Positions 49,149-57,932 of a stretch of 64,000 bases of DNA are shown piece by piece. A program made the translations under genes and the position numbers. The notes under the pieces are model-generated. The model was given only the letters and a program-made list of their open reading frames with translations, was not told where the DNA came from and did not search any database. Source of the DNA: CAUZIR01 sp965250195 (GTDB lineage: Bacteria > Chloroflexota > Dehalococcoidia > Lucifugimonadales > UBA2962); assembly GCA_965250195.1 (NCBI GenBank), contig OZ252295.1:1-64000 (forward strand). The letters are read 5' to 3'. Within the stretch, counting starts at the first letter, position 1, and each line of letters begins with the position of its first letter.

Positions 49149-50918
49149 CTAGGGGTCGAGCCAGACCTCGGCCCAGTGGGCGTACTCGAAGCCGGACAGG
49201 TTGGGCCGGAAGTTGCGCACCCAGGGCTGAACGGCCCAGACAGACATCCGGGTGACGGGCATGAAACGCACCGCGGACGCCAACATTCGCCGCTGGATCT
49301 CCTTTAGCCGTGCCCGCCTAACGTCAACGTCGTACTCGCCTGCCTGCAGCTCAATGAGGATATCGATCTGCTCGTCCGAGGGGCCGCCCCGGTAGTAAGG
49401 ACCCTCGCTGTGCACGACGGTGAACAGGAAGGCGTTTGGCGAGGTGACCGGGGGTATGGGACCGAGGAACGCCTGGTAGTTGCCTCCCTTCCAAACGTCG
49501 TCGGCGAACGCTACTCTCGTTACCTCTTCTACCGTCACTTCGAAGCCGACCGCCCGAAGCTCCTCGGCAATCCGATTGGCGTGGGCGATGTACGCGTCTC
49601 CGAAACGGCCGACCTTTATGGTGACCGGTCCGGTTTCGATGCCGGAGAGCAATTTACGGGACTCTGCAGGACTGGCGATGCGGCCGAGCAGGTCCGTCGC
49701 CTCCAGGCCCCAGTCAGGCCCATTGAGGGGAACTCCGAACGACAGGTACCCCGCGCCCAGCCACAGGTCTTCAATGGCCTGGGCGGGGTTGAGAGCGGCG
49801 AAGGCGGCCCGGCGCACGTCCGGGTCGTCGAACGGGAATCTATCGGGGTTCAGCGCGAACTCCACGCCCGCACCCGTCTCCGGGACGAAGACCGCCTGCA
49901 AACCGTCCTGCCCCTGTTTTAGGGCGTCCCACTCGAACGGCGTCAGCTCCATCACGTCGATCTGGCCGACGATGAAGGCGGCGTCCCTGGTCTGCGGGTC
50001 ATCGACGATGTGTACGCGCAGCTCGTCGGCGTAGGCCAACTCGTCCCCAAAGTAGTCCTGGAACCGCTCGAATCCGTGGGTGAGGGCGCTTCCGGTTGAG
50101 GTGAGCCGCCAGGGCCCGGTGCCAATGGTGGGGCCGTTCCTCAGGTCTCCGTTTAGCTCGACGGCCTCGCGGGAAACGATCTTGGAACGGGCGTCGGCCA
50201 GGCCGAGCATGAAGTCGGCGTCCGGGTCCGCCAGCGAGACGGTCAGGACCCTGTCGCCCGTCCCGGCCATGTCGTCAATGGAGCCGAACAGGCCGCCGTT
50301 GGGGCCGCCCAACTGGCGAGTGAGGCTGTATAGCACGTCGTTTGCATTCAGTGCCCTCCCGCCCACGAGAGCGTCGTCGTGCCAGCGAATGCCGTCTCTT
50401 AACGTGAATTCGAAGGTGACGGGATCGACCATTCGCCACGAGTCACAAAGGTCGCACCGGACCTCTAGACTCGGCTGCTGCACGTCGGGTCCTGAGGTGA
50501 ACCGCAGCAGGCGGCTGTAGGCGATGCCGGGCCCCCACGTGGCCAGGGCCGGGGACGCCTCGAAGTGGATGTCCTGGTGGGCGATGTCCTCGGACGTTAG
50601 CAGTCTCAGAACGCCGCCGAACACGGCGTCCACCGTCGGACTGACCGTCTCAATGATCACCGGCGTGACGTCCACCTGCGTCGTTTCGGTGGGCCGCGCG
50701 GTCGGGTCCGGTGTTTCGATTACTTCTGCAACGACCGTTGCATCTGCGAAGGGGGTTGGCACGGGGGTGGCGGCCTGCTGCGTGGCAGCGATTTCGACAG
50801 TGGCGACCAGGGTCGGACCATCGGGGGTCGGAGTCGCGTCGCCGCCGCCCGAGCAGCCGGTAGCACCTAAGGCCGCGAGCGCTGCAACCACGTAGAGGGT
50901 CTTTAGACGAATGAGCAT
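49149..50918 (-). CDS. ABC-transporter substrate-binding lipoprotein (family 5, peptide/nickel type)
   Basis: A 589-residue exported solute-binding protein. A signal peptide ends in the lipobox ATGC (LGATGCSGGG). A Thr/Pro/Ala-rich linker of about 60 residues follows, then the SBP_bac_5 domain: SLEVRCDLCDSWRMVDPVTFEFTLRDGIRWHDD, ALNANDVLYSL, GTGPWRL, DDPDVRRAAFAAL. The ATG at 50918 is chosen because the signal peptide starts there. No permease or ATPase genes are adjacent. Substrate unknown; peptides are the most common. Confidence 0.9.
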   Translation of the reverse strand: MLIRLKTLYVVAALAALGATGCSGGGDATPTPDGPTLVATVEIAATQQAATPVPTPFADATVVAEVIETPDPTARPTETTQVDVTPVIIETVSPTVDAVFGGVLRLLTSEDIAHQDIHFEASPALATWGPGIAYSRLLRFTSGPDVQQPSLEVRCDLCDSWRMVDPVTFEFTLRDGIRWHDDALVGGRALNANDVLYSLTRQLGGPNGGLFGSIDDMAGTGDRVLTVSLADPDADFMLGLADARSKIVSREAVELNGDLRNGPTIGTGPWRLTSTGSALTHGFERFQDYFGDELAYADELRVHIVDDPQTRDAAFIVGQIDVMELTPFEWDALKQGQDGLQAVFVPETGAGVEFALNPDRFPFDDPDVRRAAFAALNPAQAIEDLWLGAGYLSFGVPLNGPDWGLEATDLLGRIASPAESRKLLSGIETGPVTIKVGRFGDAYIAHANRIAEELRAVGFEVTVEEVTRVAFADDVWKGGNYQAFLGPIPPVTSPNAFLFTVVHSEGPYYRGGPSDEQIDILIELQAGEYDVDVRRARLKEIQRRMLASAVRFMPVTRMSVWAVQPWVRNFRPNLSGFEYAHWAEVWLDP

Positions 50919-50964
50919 GGCGCCAGAACGTATGCGAAAAACATCTGCCCTATTATGGCCTCCT

Positions 50965-51801
50965 ATGAACCCCGTTCCAGGCGATGCGCCCTCCCCTACC
51001 CGACTGATCGATATCCACACCCACCTGGACGGGTTTTCCGACGCCAATGTTGGCCGGTTGCTCGACGAAGCCGCGATGGCCGGCGTTGGTGCCGTCGTCA
51101 CAGCGGGCACGACGTTGGATACGTCGGTGAGGGCGGTTCGGCTCGCGGCCGAGCACGATTCGCTTTTCGCGTCCGTCGGGGTGCATCCCACAGACCTGAC
51201 CGAACCATTGGACGATATGACCGAACGGGCGCTGGCAGCGCTGGCGGAGTCCGTGCGGGTAGTGGCCGTCAGTGAAATCGGCCTGGACTTCCAAGAGCGC
51301 TCGCCCGACCGGGCCGTCCAGTACCAGGCTTTTCGACGGCAGATCGGAATTGCCAGGGAACTGGGCCTGCCCATCGTCTTTCACAGCCGGGACGCGCCTC
51401 TCGAAACGCTACGCGTGCTGAGAGAGGAGCGTGGCTTTGAGGTGGGCGGCGCAATGCACTACTTCCAGTTCGACGCAGAGGTGGCGCGGGAGGCGATGGA
51501 CCTGGGCTTTCACATTTCGCTCGCCCGGCCGCTGCTTCGCCTGCCGACGCTTCAAGAGGTCGCCGCCGGGCTGCCGCTGGACCGGGTCGTACTGGAGACG
51601 GACACCTACCCGCAGCCGTTTAAGAGGGACCCGCGGCGGCGCACGGAGCCTCGCCACACCCGAGAGGTCGCGGCAGAGTTGGCGCGATTGAAGGACATCC
51701 CCGTCGATGAGGTCGGCGTGCAAACGAGCGGCAACGCGCTGCGAATGCTGGGGACGAGGGGAGCGGCGCTGGCCGCGCGAATCGGCTCGGCCGGGGCTTA
51801 G
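50965..51801 (+). CDS. TatD-family metal-dependent hydrolase
   Basis: A 278-residue TIM-barrel hydrolase. Metal ligands: DIHTHLDG (His-x-His), SEIGLDFQE (Glu), IVFHSRDA (His), MHYFQFD (His; most TatD proteins have HCF here) and LETDTYPQ (Asp). TatD enzymes are 3'-5' DNA exonucleases. ATG 50965 places DIHTHLDG near the N-terminus; the upstream ATG at 50911 would overlap the divergent lipoprotein gene. It ends 3 bp before the convergent Yip1-like gene. Confidence 0.9.
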   Translation: MNPVPGDAPSPTRLIDIHTHLDGFSDANVGRLLDEAAMAGVGAVVTAGTTLDTSVRAVRLAAEHDSLFASVGVHPTDLTEPLDDMTERALAALAESVRVVAVSEIGLDFQERSPDRAVQYQAFRRQIGIARELGLPIVFHSRDAPLETLRVLREERGFEVGGAMHYFQFDAEVAREAMDLGFHISLARPLLRLPTLQEVAAGLPLDRVVLETDTYPQPFKRDPRRRTEPRHTREVAAELARLKDIPVDEVGVQTSGNALRMLGTRGAALAARIGSAGA

Positions 51802-51804
51802 CCG

Positions 51805-52560
51805 CTAGTTTTCGATCACCTCGGCCGTGGTGGTCACGGTATCGGTCGGTGGCGGTAGTTCGGGGGCTACTGGACTGGCAAGGACTATCACAAAATTGAT
51901 GGAAAGCAACCAAGCTACGACCCAACCGAGGATACCGGGTATAGCGGCCTGGACCCAACTCAGTTTCATCGTTTCTTTGATCGCTTGCGTCCCGATGACT
52001 AGCGTCCAGAGCAAGCCCATCAAAAGGGCCGCCTCTCCTAGCGTCTGGCCTATAAGTTGTTCGTTTCTCTCAGACACGGCGAGTAGTGCGGCGGGTGCCG
52101 TGGCGATTCCTAATGCCTTGAAGACTGAGGAGCGTCCAACACGGCTTCGAAACACCCAACGACCAAACAACAGCGCCACCGCAGACCAAAGCAACCAGCC
52201 CACCACGACGGCGTTCACCCGGAGAACAACCCAGAACAGTGGATGGGTATCGCGGAGTAATGCAGGTTCCTCATTGCGCAATCCGACAGCGATCAAGGCG
52301 CCGACCATCAACACAACGGCAATCGAGGAAATCATCGCGCCAGGGTGCTTTCGGATCACGTCATAGACAGCACCGTCCATGAATGCGGCCCGCAGGACCA
52401 GTGTCGTGAGGTTGGCGGGAATATCCGGCTCGGAATCGTCTGGCCGCTCGGGCCGGGCGGTCGGCGGCGGCCGCAGTCTCCGTTCGGAGCCACCGGACCC
52501 GCCGGAGCGCCCGCGCGGTCGCCGACCTTTTCTCCGGCTAAATGGAAGGGCGCTGTTCAT
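51805..52560 (-). CDS. Yip1-domain-like membrane protein
   Basis: A 251-residue protein with a basic, Gly/Arg/Pro-rich N-terminus (residues 1-45) and about five hydrophobic helices. LVLRAAFMDGAVYDVIRKHPGAMISSIAVVLMV followed by four more helices resembles bacterial Yip1-family proteins. The N-terminus is probably disordered and cytosolic. No catalytic motif is visible and no function can be given. Confidence 0.7.
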   Translation of the reverse strand: MNSALPFSRRKGRRPRGRSGGSGGSERRLRPPPTARPERPDDSEPDIPANLTTLVLRAAFMDGAVYDVIRKHPGAMISSIAVVLMVGALIAVGLRNEEPALLRDTHPLFWVVLRVNAVVVGWLLWSAVALLFGRWVFRSRVGRSSVFKALGIATAPAALLAVSERNEQLIGQTLGEAALLMGLLWTLVIGTQAIKETMKLSWVQAAIPGILGWVVAWLLSINFVIVLASPVAPELPPPTDTVTTTAEVIEN

Positions 52561-52592
52561 CCACTAGAAGTATTCCATGCCGTGGCCTCCGT

Positions 52593-52631
52593 GTGAAGAG
52601 TTTGGGTGAAGCGTTTGGGTGAAGCGTTTGA
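52593..52631 (+). repeat. Three tandem 13-bp units
   Basis: GTGAAGAGTTTGG, GTGAAGCGTTTGG, GTGAAGCGTTTGA in direct tandem in the spacer between the Yip1-like and DUF1802 genes, upstream of the latter's promoter. Could be a slippage array or repeated binding sites. Confidence 0.75.
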
Positions 52632-52709
52632 CGGACCATTTCAGGTTTCGAGCGGCAGCTAACCTGGCCATGTTGGTGCCACCGGCCCTGCCTCATCGTG
52701 AAATTTTTC

Positions 52710-52739
52710 TCGACTTCGCCGGCGCGCCGCCCATATAAT
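52710..52739 (+). promoter_or_regulatory. Promoter for the DUF1802 / aldo-keto reductase pair
   Basis: A perfect -10 TATAAT (52734-52739) with a moderate -35 TCGACT (52710-52715), 18-bp spacer. The predicted start near 52746 leaves a leader of about 37 bases to ATG 52783. Confidence 0.6.
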
Positions 52740-52782
52740 CGGAATCTGTCTTATGGTCACCCTGTTACCCCCGGCAAGCTCT

Positions 52783-53343
52783 ATGGCACTGAAGGAATGG
52801 GCCGTTGCGTGCAACGCGCTCAGAGACGGTCAGCAGATCGTCATCCTGCGCAAGGGCGGCATCCACCGCGACGACAAGAATTTTTCCGCAGAGTTCGGTG
52901 ACCACCCAGAGTTCCTGCTCTTCCCGACCTACCTGCACCAGTCGCGTGACCTGGTGAAACCGGAGTTTCACGACGGGCTCGATCGGTCCATCGAAGAGGA
53001 CGACATACCCGGCCTCACTGCCCTGTCTGCGTTTGCTCTCGTAACGGACCGAATTGAGGTAACCGAACCCGAGACGCTGAGCAGGATTTCGGAGTTCCAT
53101 ATATGGACCGACGATTACGCGGAGAAGCGCCTGCACTGGCGACCAAGTCAGCCGCTGACGGTGGCGGTGGTCCGCGTGTACCCGCTACTGCAGCCCCAGG
53201 CGCTGCCGCTGCTCGACGAGTACGCAGGTTGCAAATCATGGGTCGAGCTTGGTCAAGATGTGCCGATGGGCGAGATGGCGCCCGCCGTCGCAGACTCCGA
53301 CTATGAGAGCCTCAGCGCAGCCATAAAGGAGCGCCTTTCTTGA
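52783..53343 (+). CDS. DUF1802 family protein
   Basis: A 186-residue protein. The start MALKEWAVACNALRDGQQIVILRKGGIHRDDKNF followed by FLLFPTYLHQ matches the DUF1802 family, whose function is unknown. ATG 52783 is preferred over ATG 52753 because it begins at the family consensus and leaves a normal leader after the TATAAT box. Its stop overlaps the start of the aldo/keto reductase gene, so they are coupled. Confidence 0.82.
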   Translation: MALKEWAVACNALRDGQQIVILRKGGIHRDDKNFSAEFGDHPEFLLFPTYLHQSRDLVKPEFHDGLDRSIEEDDIPGLTALSAFALVTDRIEVTEPETLSRISEFHIWTDDYAEKRLHWRPSQPLTVAVVRVYPLLQPQALPLLDEYAGCKSWVELGQDVPMGEMAPAVADSDYESLSAAIKERLS

Positions 53344-54356
53344 AGTACAAAAAGCTGGGCCGAACGGATCTGGAGGTCTCGGAGGTGGGTTTCGGGGTCT
53401 GGACGGTGAGCACCGGCTGGTGGGGCCGCATTGAGGAGCCCGACGCCGTGAGATTGATGGAGCGGGCGCTGGACCTGGGCATCAATTTTTACGACACGGC
53501 CGACACCTATGGCCTCGGCTACGGTGAAGAGATTCTGCCCCTGGCCTTCAGAAAGATTCGGCCCGAGATCATCATCGGCACGAAGTTCGGTTACGACTTT
53601 TATACCCACCGGGAGCGCGACGGCCACGCCGAACGCCCGCAGAAGTGGGACCGGGAGTTCATAAAGCACGCATGCGAGCAGAGCCTCACCAGGCTGCAAA
53701 CGGACTACATTGATCTCTACCAGCTGCATAATCCGAAGATGGACGCGCTGGAAAACGACGAACTGTTCGAGACGCTGGACGAACTGGTGAAAGAGGGCAA
53801 GATTCGCCACTACGCCGCCGCCATCGGCCCGGACATCGGCTGGTTCGAAGAGGGCGAGGTGGCGATGCGAGAGCGCAATCTCGACGCCATCCAGATCATC
53901 TACAGCGTCATGGAGCAGCAACCGGCACGCCAGTTTTTCCCCATCGCCGAGGAGTGCGACACGGGGCTGCTTTCTCGCGTGCCACACGCTTCGGGCCTCC
54001 TAGAAGGCACGTTCACGAAAGACACGGCGTTCGCCCCCGACGACCACCGCGCGCACCGCAAGCAGGCCTGGCTCGAGACGGGCATAAAGAAGCTCAACGC
54101 CATTGCGTTCCTGCAAGAGGCCATGGCCTCGTCGCCCGGTCAGACTGCGATCAAGTTCGTCCTGACGGGACCGAACGTCGCATCGGTCCTACCAAACATT
54201 CTGAACATGGAGCAGCTCGAGGAGTTCGCGGCGGCGCCGGAGACGGAGGACATACCCCCGGATTTGCTTGTCCGACTGTACGACACCTTCGACGACGGCT
54301 TCGGCATGACCCTCGACAGCGAGGGGCAGGAGGTCGCCGAGGCGGCGGCCGAGTAG
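53340..54356 (+). CDS. Aldo/keto reductase
   Basis: A 338-residue NADPH-dependent oxidoreductase. The catalytic tetrad is visible: Asp and Tyr in FYDTADTYG, Lys in IIGTKFG, His in LYQLHNP. RTDLEVSEVGFG is the usual N-terminus. The TTG start at 53340 follows an ideal ribosome site (aaaggag, 9-bp spacing) inside the DUF1802 gene. Substrate unknown. The C-terminal 20 residues are acidic and Ala-rich. Confidence 0.92.
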   Translation: MKYKKLGRTDLEVSEVGFGVWTVSTGWWGRIEEPDAVRLMERALDLGINFYDTADTYGLGYGEEILPLAFRKIRPEIIIGTKFGYDFYTHRERDGHAERPQKWDREFIKHACEQSLTRLQTDYIDLYQLHNPKMDALENDELFETLDELVKEGKIRHYAAAIGPDIGWFEEGEVAMRERNLDAIQIIYSVMEQQPARQFFPIAEECDTGLLSRVPHASGLLEGTFTKDTAFAPDDHRAHRKQAWLETGIKKLNAIAFLQEAMASSPGQTAIKFVLTGPNVASVLPNILNMEQLEEFAAAPETEDIPPDLLVRLYDTFDDGFGMTLDSEGQEVAEAAAE

Positions 54357-54374
54357 GCTCGCAAGCCGCCAGGC

Positions 54375-54989
54375 TCAGACCGGGGCTTCGTCGCCCCCCT
54401 CGTCTGCTTCGATTCCTTCATCAACGAGGTTCTCGGGCGCCGGTCGCACCAGCGCGCCGACGGGAAGGTCCTGGCCGTCTGCCAACTCCTTTAATCCCTC
54501 TTCGGCGGGAGCCCCCACCCCTGAACGGCTTTGATTTCTGGCCGCGGCGCCGACCCGCTTAATTTCGGCCTCGATGAGCCGGAAGTCGCGCTGGGGCAAG
54601 AGATGGACGCTGTCGATGAACGCCAGCGGCCATAGCTCCGGCGCCCAACGCTTGAGGTACTCGAGCCTGGGCGCGAGCAGGAGGGCGTCGATGGCCTCTT
54701 CGTCCTCTAATACCAAACGGGGCGCCATTTTTACGCGGTAGCGGAAGTCTTCGCCCCGGTGGGTGGGCTCCCACAGCGGCGAACGGTCTTCGAACGCCTT
54801 CGACCGGATGGTGGCAAGTGCGGTCCATCGCTTGGTGTCGCTGACATAGTACAGGACGTTGTCGTCGGGCTGCATGCGATCGGCCCTGCGCCTGTACTTG
54901 GCTCCCAGACCGTGCAGCTTGAAGTCCATCTGCCTGGTGATGTGGAAGTTACGCTCGGTCTGAACGAACATCCAGTAGTTTCTGGCCAT
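54375..54989 (-). CDS. EVE-domain-like protein
   Basis: A 204-residue protein starting NYWMFVQTERNF, with DRMQPDDNVLYYVSDTKRWTALATI and RYRVKMAPRLVL. This layout fits the EVE/PUA-like fold that reads modified nucleobases. The C-terminal 45 residues are acidic, low-complexity and probably disordered. It follows the LysR gene on the minus strand. No partner genes of restriction or CRISPR-type defence are adjacent, so the role is open. Confidence 0.75.
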   Translation of the reverse strand: MARNYWMFVQTERNFHITRQMDFKLHGLGAKYRRRADRMQPDDNVLYYVSDTKRWTALATIRSKAFEDRSPLWEPTHRGEDFRYRVKMAPRLVLEDEEAIDALLLAPRLEYLKRWAPELWPLAFIDSVHLLPQRDFRLIEAEIKRVGAAARNQSRSGVGAPAEEGLKELADGQDLPVGALVRPAPENLVDEGIEADEGGDEAPV

Positions 54990-55039
54990 ATCGTTACTCC
55001 GGCCCTGTTAACGGAGAGAAAATTCTACCATCGCCCGGT

Positions 55040-55996
55040 CTATTGACCGGGTTGTACGGCGCCCTCGGGAACGCTAAACGCCTCCGGCCGGACGGAAACG
55101 GGCTCCGGCCGGGCGGCGTACATAGCCTGCAGTACGGCCAGGAGCGCCCCGACGGTGTCCGGCTGGTCCTTCGCCCTTCTGACCAGGACACATGTGGACA
55201 GCACCATGCGGTGCTCGGGACCGAGGGGGACGATTGCCAGGCTGCCAGCCTCCGCCTCCCGAGCGACGGCGGACCGGGGCACGAACGATGTGCCCATGCC
55301 CATTTCCACCATGCGCTTGGCGGCGTCTACTCCATCGAGACGCATCTCGACTCTGGGAACCACCCCCGCCTCAAGGCAGGCCTGTTCGATCATAGGGAGG
55401 TAGGAAGAACCGGTGTCGTAGAGGATTAGCGGTTCGGCAGCGATATCCCGGATGCTCACCTCCGCCCGCTCGGTGAACGGATGGCTGGGATGGGCGATCA
55501 ACACCAGGTCCTCGTCGAACAGACGCCTGGAGTCGACTTCCGGGTGCACCAGGCCGCGAGAAAGGCCCACCTGTACCTGCCCCTCCACGACCATTTGCAG
55601 GACCTCTCTCGATCTCGATACCGTGACACTCGCCCTGATGTCCGGGTGGTCGGTTGCGAGCCGGTCGAGTATGTGCGGGAGGGTGTAGGTCCCGACCACA
55701 GTGCTCGATGCGATGGTCACGACGCCGCCGGTCGCGTCCTGCGCGGTGGCCACGACCTGACGGGCGTCCCTTAGTGAATCGAGTGCCCGGTGAGCATAGG
55801 GCAGAAAGACCCGGCCGGTTTCGGTGAGCACGACACCGTTACCTCGGCGATGAAATAGCTGCGCACCCAGTTCTTGTTCGAGCAGCCGAATACGGTTGCT
55901 CAGCGACGGCTGGGACAGGAACAGGGCCTTGGCCGCCCGCCTAAAACTACCTCGGCGCTCGGCCTCGATGAACGCTTCGACTTGGGCTATTTCCAA
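55040..55996 (-). CDS. LysR-family transcriptional regulator
   Basis: A 318-residue regulator: N-terminal winged helix with FIEAERRGSFRRAAKALFLSQPSLSNRIRLLEQELGAQLFHR, then a substrate-binding domain (GVVTIASSTVVGTYTLPHIL...). The frame is open to 56161, but a TTG at 55996 preceded by ggagaggg puts the HTH at the expected distance and is used. The gene reads away from the accessory patch at 56-58 kb. Effector unknown. Confidence 0.9.
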   Translation of the reverse strand: MEIAQVEAFIEAERRGSFRRAAKALFLSQPSLSNRIRLLEQELGAQLFHRRGNGVVLTETGRVFLPYAHRALDSLRDARQVVATAQDATGGVVTIASSTVVGTYTLPHILDRLATDHPDIRASVTVSRSREVLQMVVEGQVQVGLSRGLVHPEVDSRRLFDEDLVLIAHPSHPFTERAEVSIRDIAAEPLILYDTGSSYLPMIEQACLEAGVVPRVEMRLDGVDAAKRMVEMGMGTSFVPRSAVAREAEAGSLAIVPLGPEHRMVLSTCVLVRRAKDQPDTVGALLAVLQAMYAARPEPVSVRPEAFSVPEGAVQPGQ

Positions 55997-56163
55997 CTGT
56001 CCCTCTCCAATCAAGCGATAGGCGGGGCCTATCACCAACCGTTCGACCGATAGTCTAGCACTGGCTTTGCACAAGTACGGCAAGACGGGGGTGATTTGAT
56101 GGGCAATCACCCCGCCTGCACAACAACTCGCCACCCCTTTGCGAGTCTCCTCGGCTATCATGC

Positions 56164-56185
56164 GCCGACCTTAAAGGAGGTCGGC
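56164..56185 (+). promoter_or_regulatory. Hairpin that includes the ribosome-binding site
   Basis: GCCGACCT-TAAAGG-AGGTCGGC: perfect 8-bp stem, 6-base loop, ending 2 bp before the ATG at 56188. The Shine-Dalgarno AAAGGAGG lies half in the loop and half in the 3' stem, so folding could limit translation. Confidence 0.6.
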
Positions 56186-56187
56186 CG

Positions 56188-56703
56188 ATGTCAAAGTGCG
56201 CAGATTGCGGGTTCTTGGAGCAAAAATTCCAGAACTCGGCGAAGCGAATGCCCATCGCCCCAGAGTTTCGAAAAACGGGCAACCCGCCTACAAATAATCC
56301 AGAGATTTTTGGCTACCCGCTGTACGCGGCGGAAGCGCGAGACCTTCAAGAGTGGGCTATGGCCACTCCAGGGGAAGGCCGGGTTGCAAAGGTTCACACT
56401 ATTTTCCAAGAGGAATGGGATTGCCCCGAGTTTTACCAACATCGCCTCGGTCGCGATACCGCTGAGCACGCCGAAATGCGCGAACTAGAGGTCATTCGCA
56501 AGGCGCAGAACGAGCGCGAACAGCAAATGCTCGCACGCGAGGCTGAGCGAGACCGACTTGCCAACGAGAGGGAGGATAAGCGAGATGCCAAATTGGACGC
56601 CTGGCAGAAGCGTCAGGCGCGCCGAGAGTCGATTCGCTGGGGTATCACGGTCGTCGCTATGATCGTTGCCGCAATACTCGGCGGCCTGTTTAGTCAGAGT
56701 TAA
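56188..56703 (+). CDS. Unknown protein with zinc-like Cys pair, coiled coil and C-terminal membrane helix
   Basis: I do not recognise this 171-residue protein. It has a CADC pair at residues 4-7, a middle region with RDLQEWAM, then a long charged helix (about residues 92-147; many Glu, Arg, Gln, likely coiled coil), and one C-terminal transmembrane helix (about 150-167). It could be a tail-anchored membrane protein. Its last codons (GLFSQS-stop) lie inside the left inverted repeat of the adjacent insertion sequence, so the original C-terminus may have been replaced. Base composition is less GC-rich than the surrounding genes. Strong Shine-Dalgarno, partly in a hairpin. Confidence 0.7.
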   Translation: MSKCADCGFLEQKFQNSAKRMPIAPEFRKTGNPPTNNPEIFGYPLYAAEARDLQEWAMATPGEGRVAKVHTIFQEEWDCPEFYQHRLGRDTAEHAEMRELEVIRKAQNEREQQMLAREAERDRLANEREDKRDAKLDAWQKRQARRESIRWGITVVAMIVAAILGGLFSQS

Positions 56704-57844
56704 CGAAACGCGATGTTAACTCCGAACCGCTCCATCGCCTGAATGAGTTGGCAAACGTTATGAGCAAGAAACTTGAGCAGGATTTCGTTGACCTGTCCGC
56801 TATCGCTCTTGGCGCGGACGGCAGGACCGAACTTCATCTTGACCATGGAGAACGTCGTCTCGACGTTGGATCGCTTGTGGTAGTGGGCCAGGAACTCGTC
56901 ACGATGGAACATGAAGTAGGCATAAAGTTGCTGCCAAACCGGCGAGCCCTTGCCGTTGGTGTTCTTTTTGAAGGGGATGAACGGTGTAACCCCTTGGCCC
57001 GCCGCGTGGGCCAGATTCGATTCCCCGAAGTACCCCTTGTCGGCCAGAACCTCGTTCATCTGGAAACGCTCCACGGTGGAATCGAACAGCGTCGTGAACA
57101 TGCGGTAGTCGTTCACATCCTTGGGGGTGATTTCGATGGCCGTCACGATGTTCGTCTGCACGCCGACCATGGCGTGAACCTTCCACCACTTGCGCGAAAT
57201 CATGTCCTTGCCCGAGTAGCGATTGACCCAGCGGTCGAACTGGCTGGTACTGAAACCGCTGGCGTCTGCGGCGAAGGTCGTCTCGATATTTCTCATCGGC
57301 ATAGCACTCGCTTCGATCAGGCCTTTAATGATCGGTGTCAGCGTCGGGTCGGACAGGTAGTTAGACACGCTGTTGAAGTGCGGCACCTTGTCAATGTGGC
57401 CGCGTTCGTGGGCGATGCCGAGGTCGCCGGTAAAGCGGCGAGACGAGAAGCCCGAATAGACCTTGAAGGTCGCAGCGAACAACATGTCCGCAATGGAAAG
57501 CCGGGGGCGACCACGCTGGTACTCGGGTTGAGGAACGCTGGCGCACAGGTCGGCCAGCAATTCCATAAAACGGTCCTTCTCGGAGACCTGCGCACGGTTG
57601 TACGCGGCCCAGGTCGGGGGGAAGTCGGTCGGTCGTTGAGCGCTAGGGCCGAAGGCGCTAGGATTAATCGTAACCATGGGGAAGCCACCACTTTCCTGTC
57701 GGCTAGGGGGCGTCGGTGTGAACAGCACCGGCGTCTCCGCTTTATTTCCGCTATTGTACGACCTCTCCGCACCGGTGGCAAGGGCAAAACGCGGTTTATC
57801 CCGGCAATTCGGGGCGCGTTTCAGCGAACGTGGGTGTACAGGCC
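56683..57844 (-). mobile_element. Insertion sequence with DDE transposase and imperfect terminal inverted repeats
   Basis: Left end 56683-56712 and right end 57815-57844 (inverted) align as GGCCTGT-nn-A-nn-CA..GTT-nn-C.GAAACGCG over about 30 bp with a single-base gap. They enclose the transposase gene, giving an element of about 1.16 kb, the usual IS5/IS4-superfamily size. No clear target duplication is seen (left flank CTCGGC, right flank TTCCCG), so the ends are approximate. Confidence 0.6.
56700..57677 (-). CDS. DDE transposase (IS5/IS4 superfamily)
   Basis: A 325-residue transposase. The N-terminal YQRGRPRLSIADMLFAATFKVYSGFSSRRF and FNSVSNYL are the DNA-binding part. The DDE triad is visible as TFAADASGF (D), EVLADKGYFG (D) and KRSNVETTFSMVK (E). 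ATG 57677 follows a GA-rich site and gives the usual IS5-like length; the open frame upstream is non-coding. The gene looks intact. Its stop overlaps that of the convergent ORF at 56188. The triad is complete, so the element may be active. Confidence 0.9.
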   Translation of the reverse strand: MVTINPSAFGPSAQRPTDFPPTWAAYNRAQVSEKDRFMELLADLCASVPQPEYQRGRPRLSIADMLFAATFKVYSGFSSRRFTGDLGIAHERGHIDKVPHFNSVSNYLSDPTLTPIIKGLIEASAMPMRNIETTFAADASGFSTSQFDRWVNRYSGKDMISRKWWKVHAMVGVQTNIVTAIEITPKDVNDYRMFTTLFDSTVERFQMNEVLADKGYFGESNLAHAAGQGVTPFIPFKKNTNGKGSPVWQQLYAYFMFHRDEFLAHYHKRSNVETTFSMVKMKFGPAVRAKSDSGQVNEILLKFLAHNVCQLIQAMERFGVNIAFR

Positions 57845-57932
57845 TTCCCGAGCCGCACGATTGCGGCGCATTTCTCGCGGTCATGCCGGTATTCGCTACC
57901 TAGTTCTGACCGGCCATTGTGTAGTATGGGTG
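57845..57932. other. Spacer between IS end and tRNA
   Basis: About 90 bp with no gene or strong signal. It includes AGCCGCACGATTGCGGC, a short imperfect hairpin. Confidence 0.4.

Noticed and set aside
49144..49157. GACCCCTAGGGGTC palindrome between sufU copy 2 and the binding-protein gene
   Set aside because: Perfect but loop-less and short; it consists of the two convergent stop regions and has no U-run. Not enough to call a terminator or site.
49149..51374. Long frame extending the binding-protein gene upstream to 51374
   Set aside because: The extra 150 residues are Ser/Arg-rich shadow of TatD on the other strand; the signal peptide starts at 50918.
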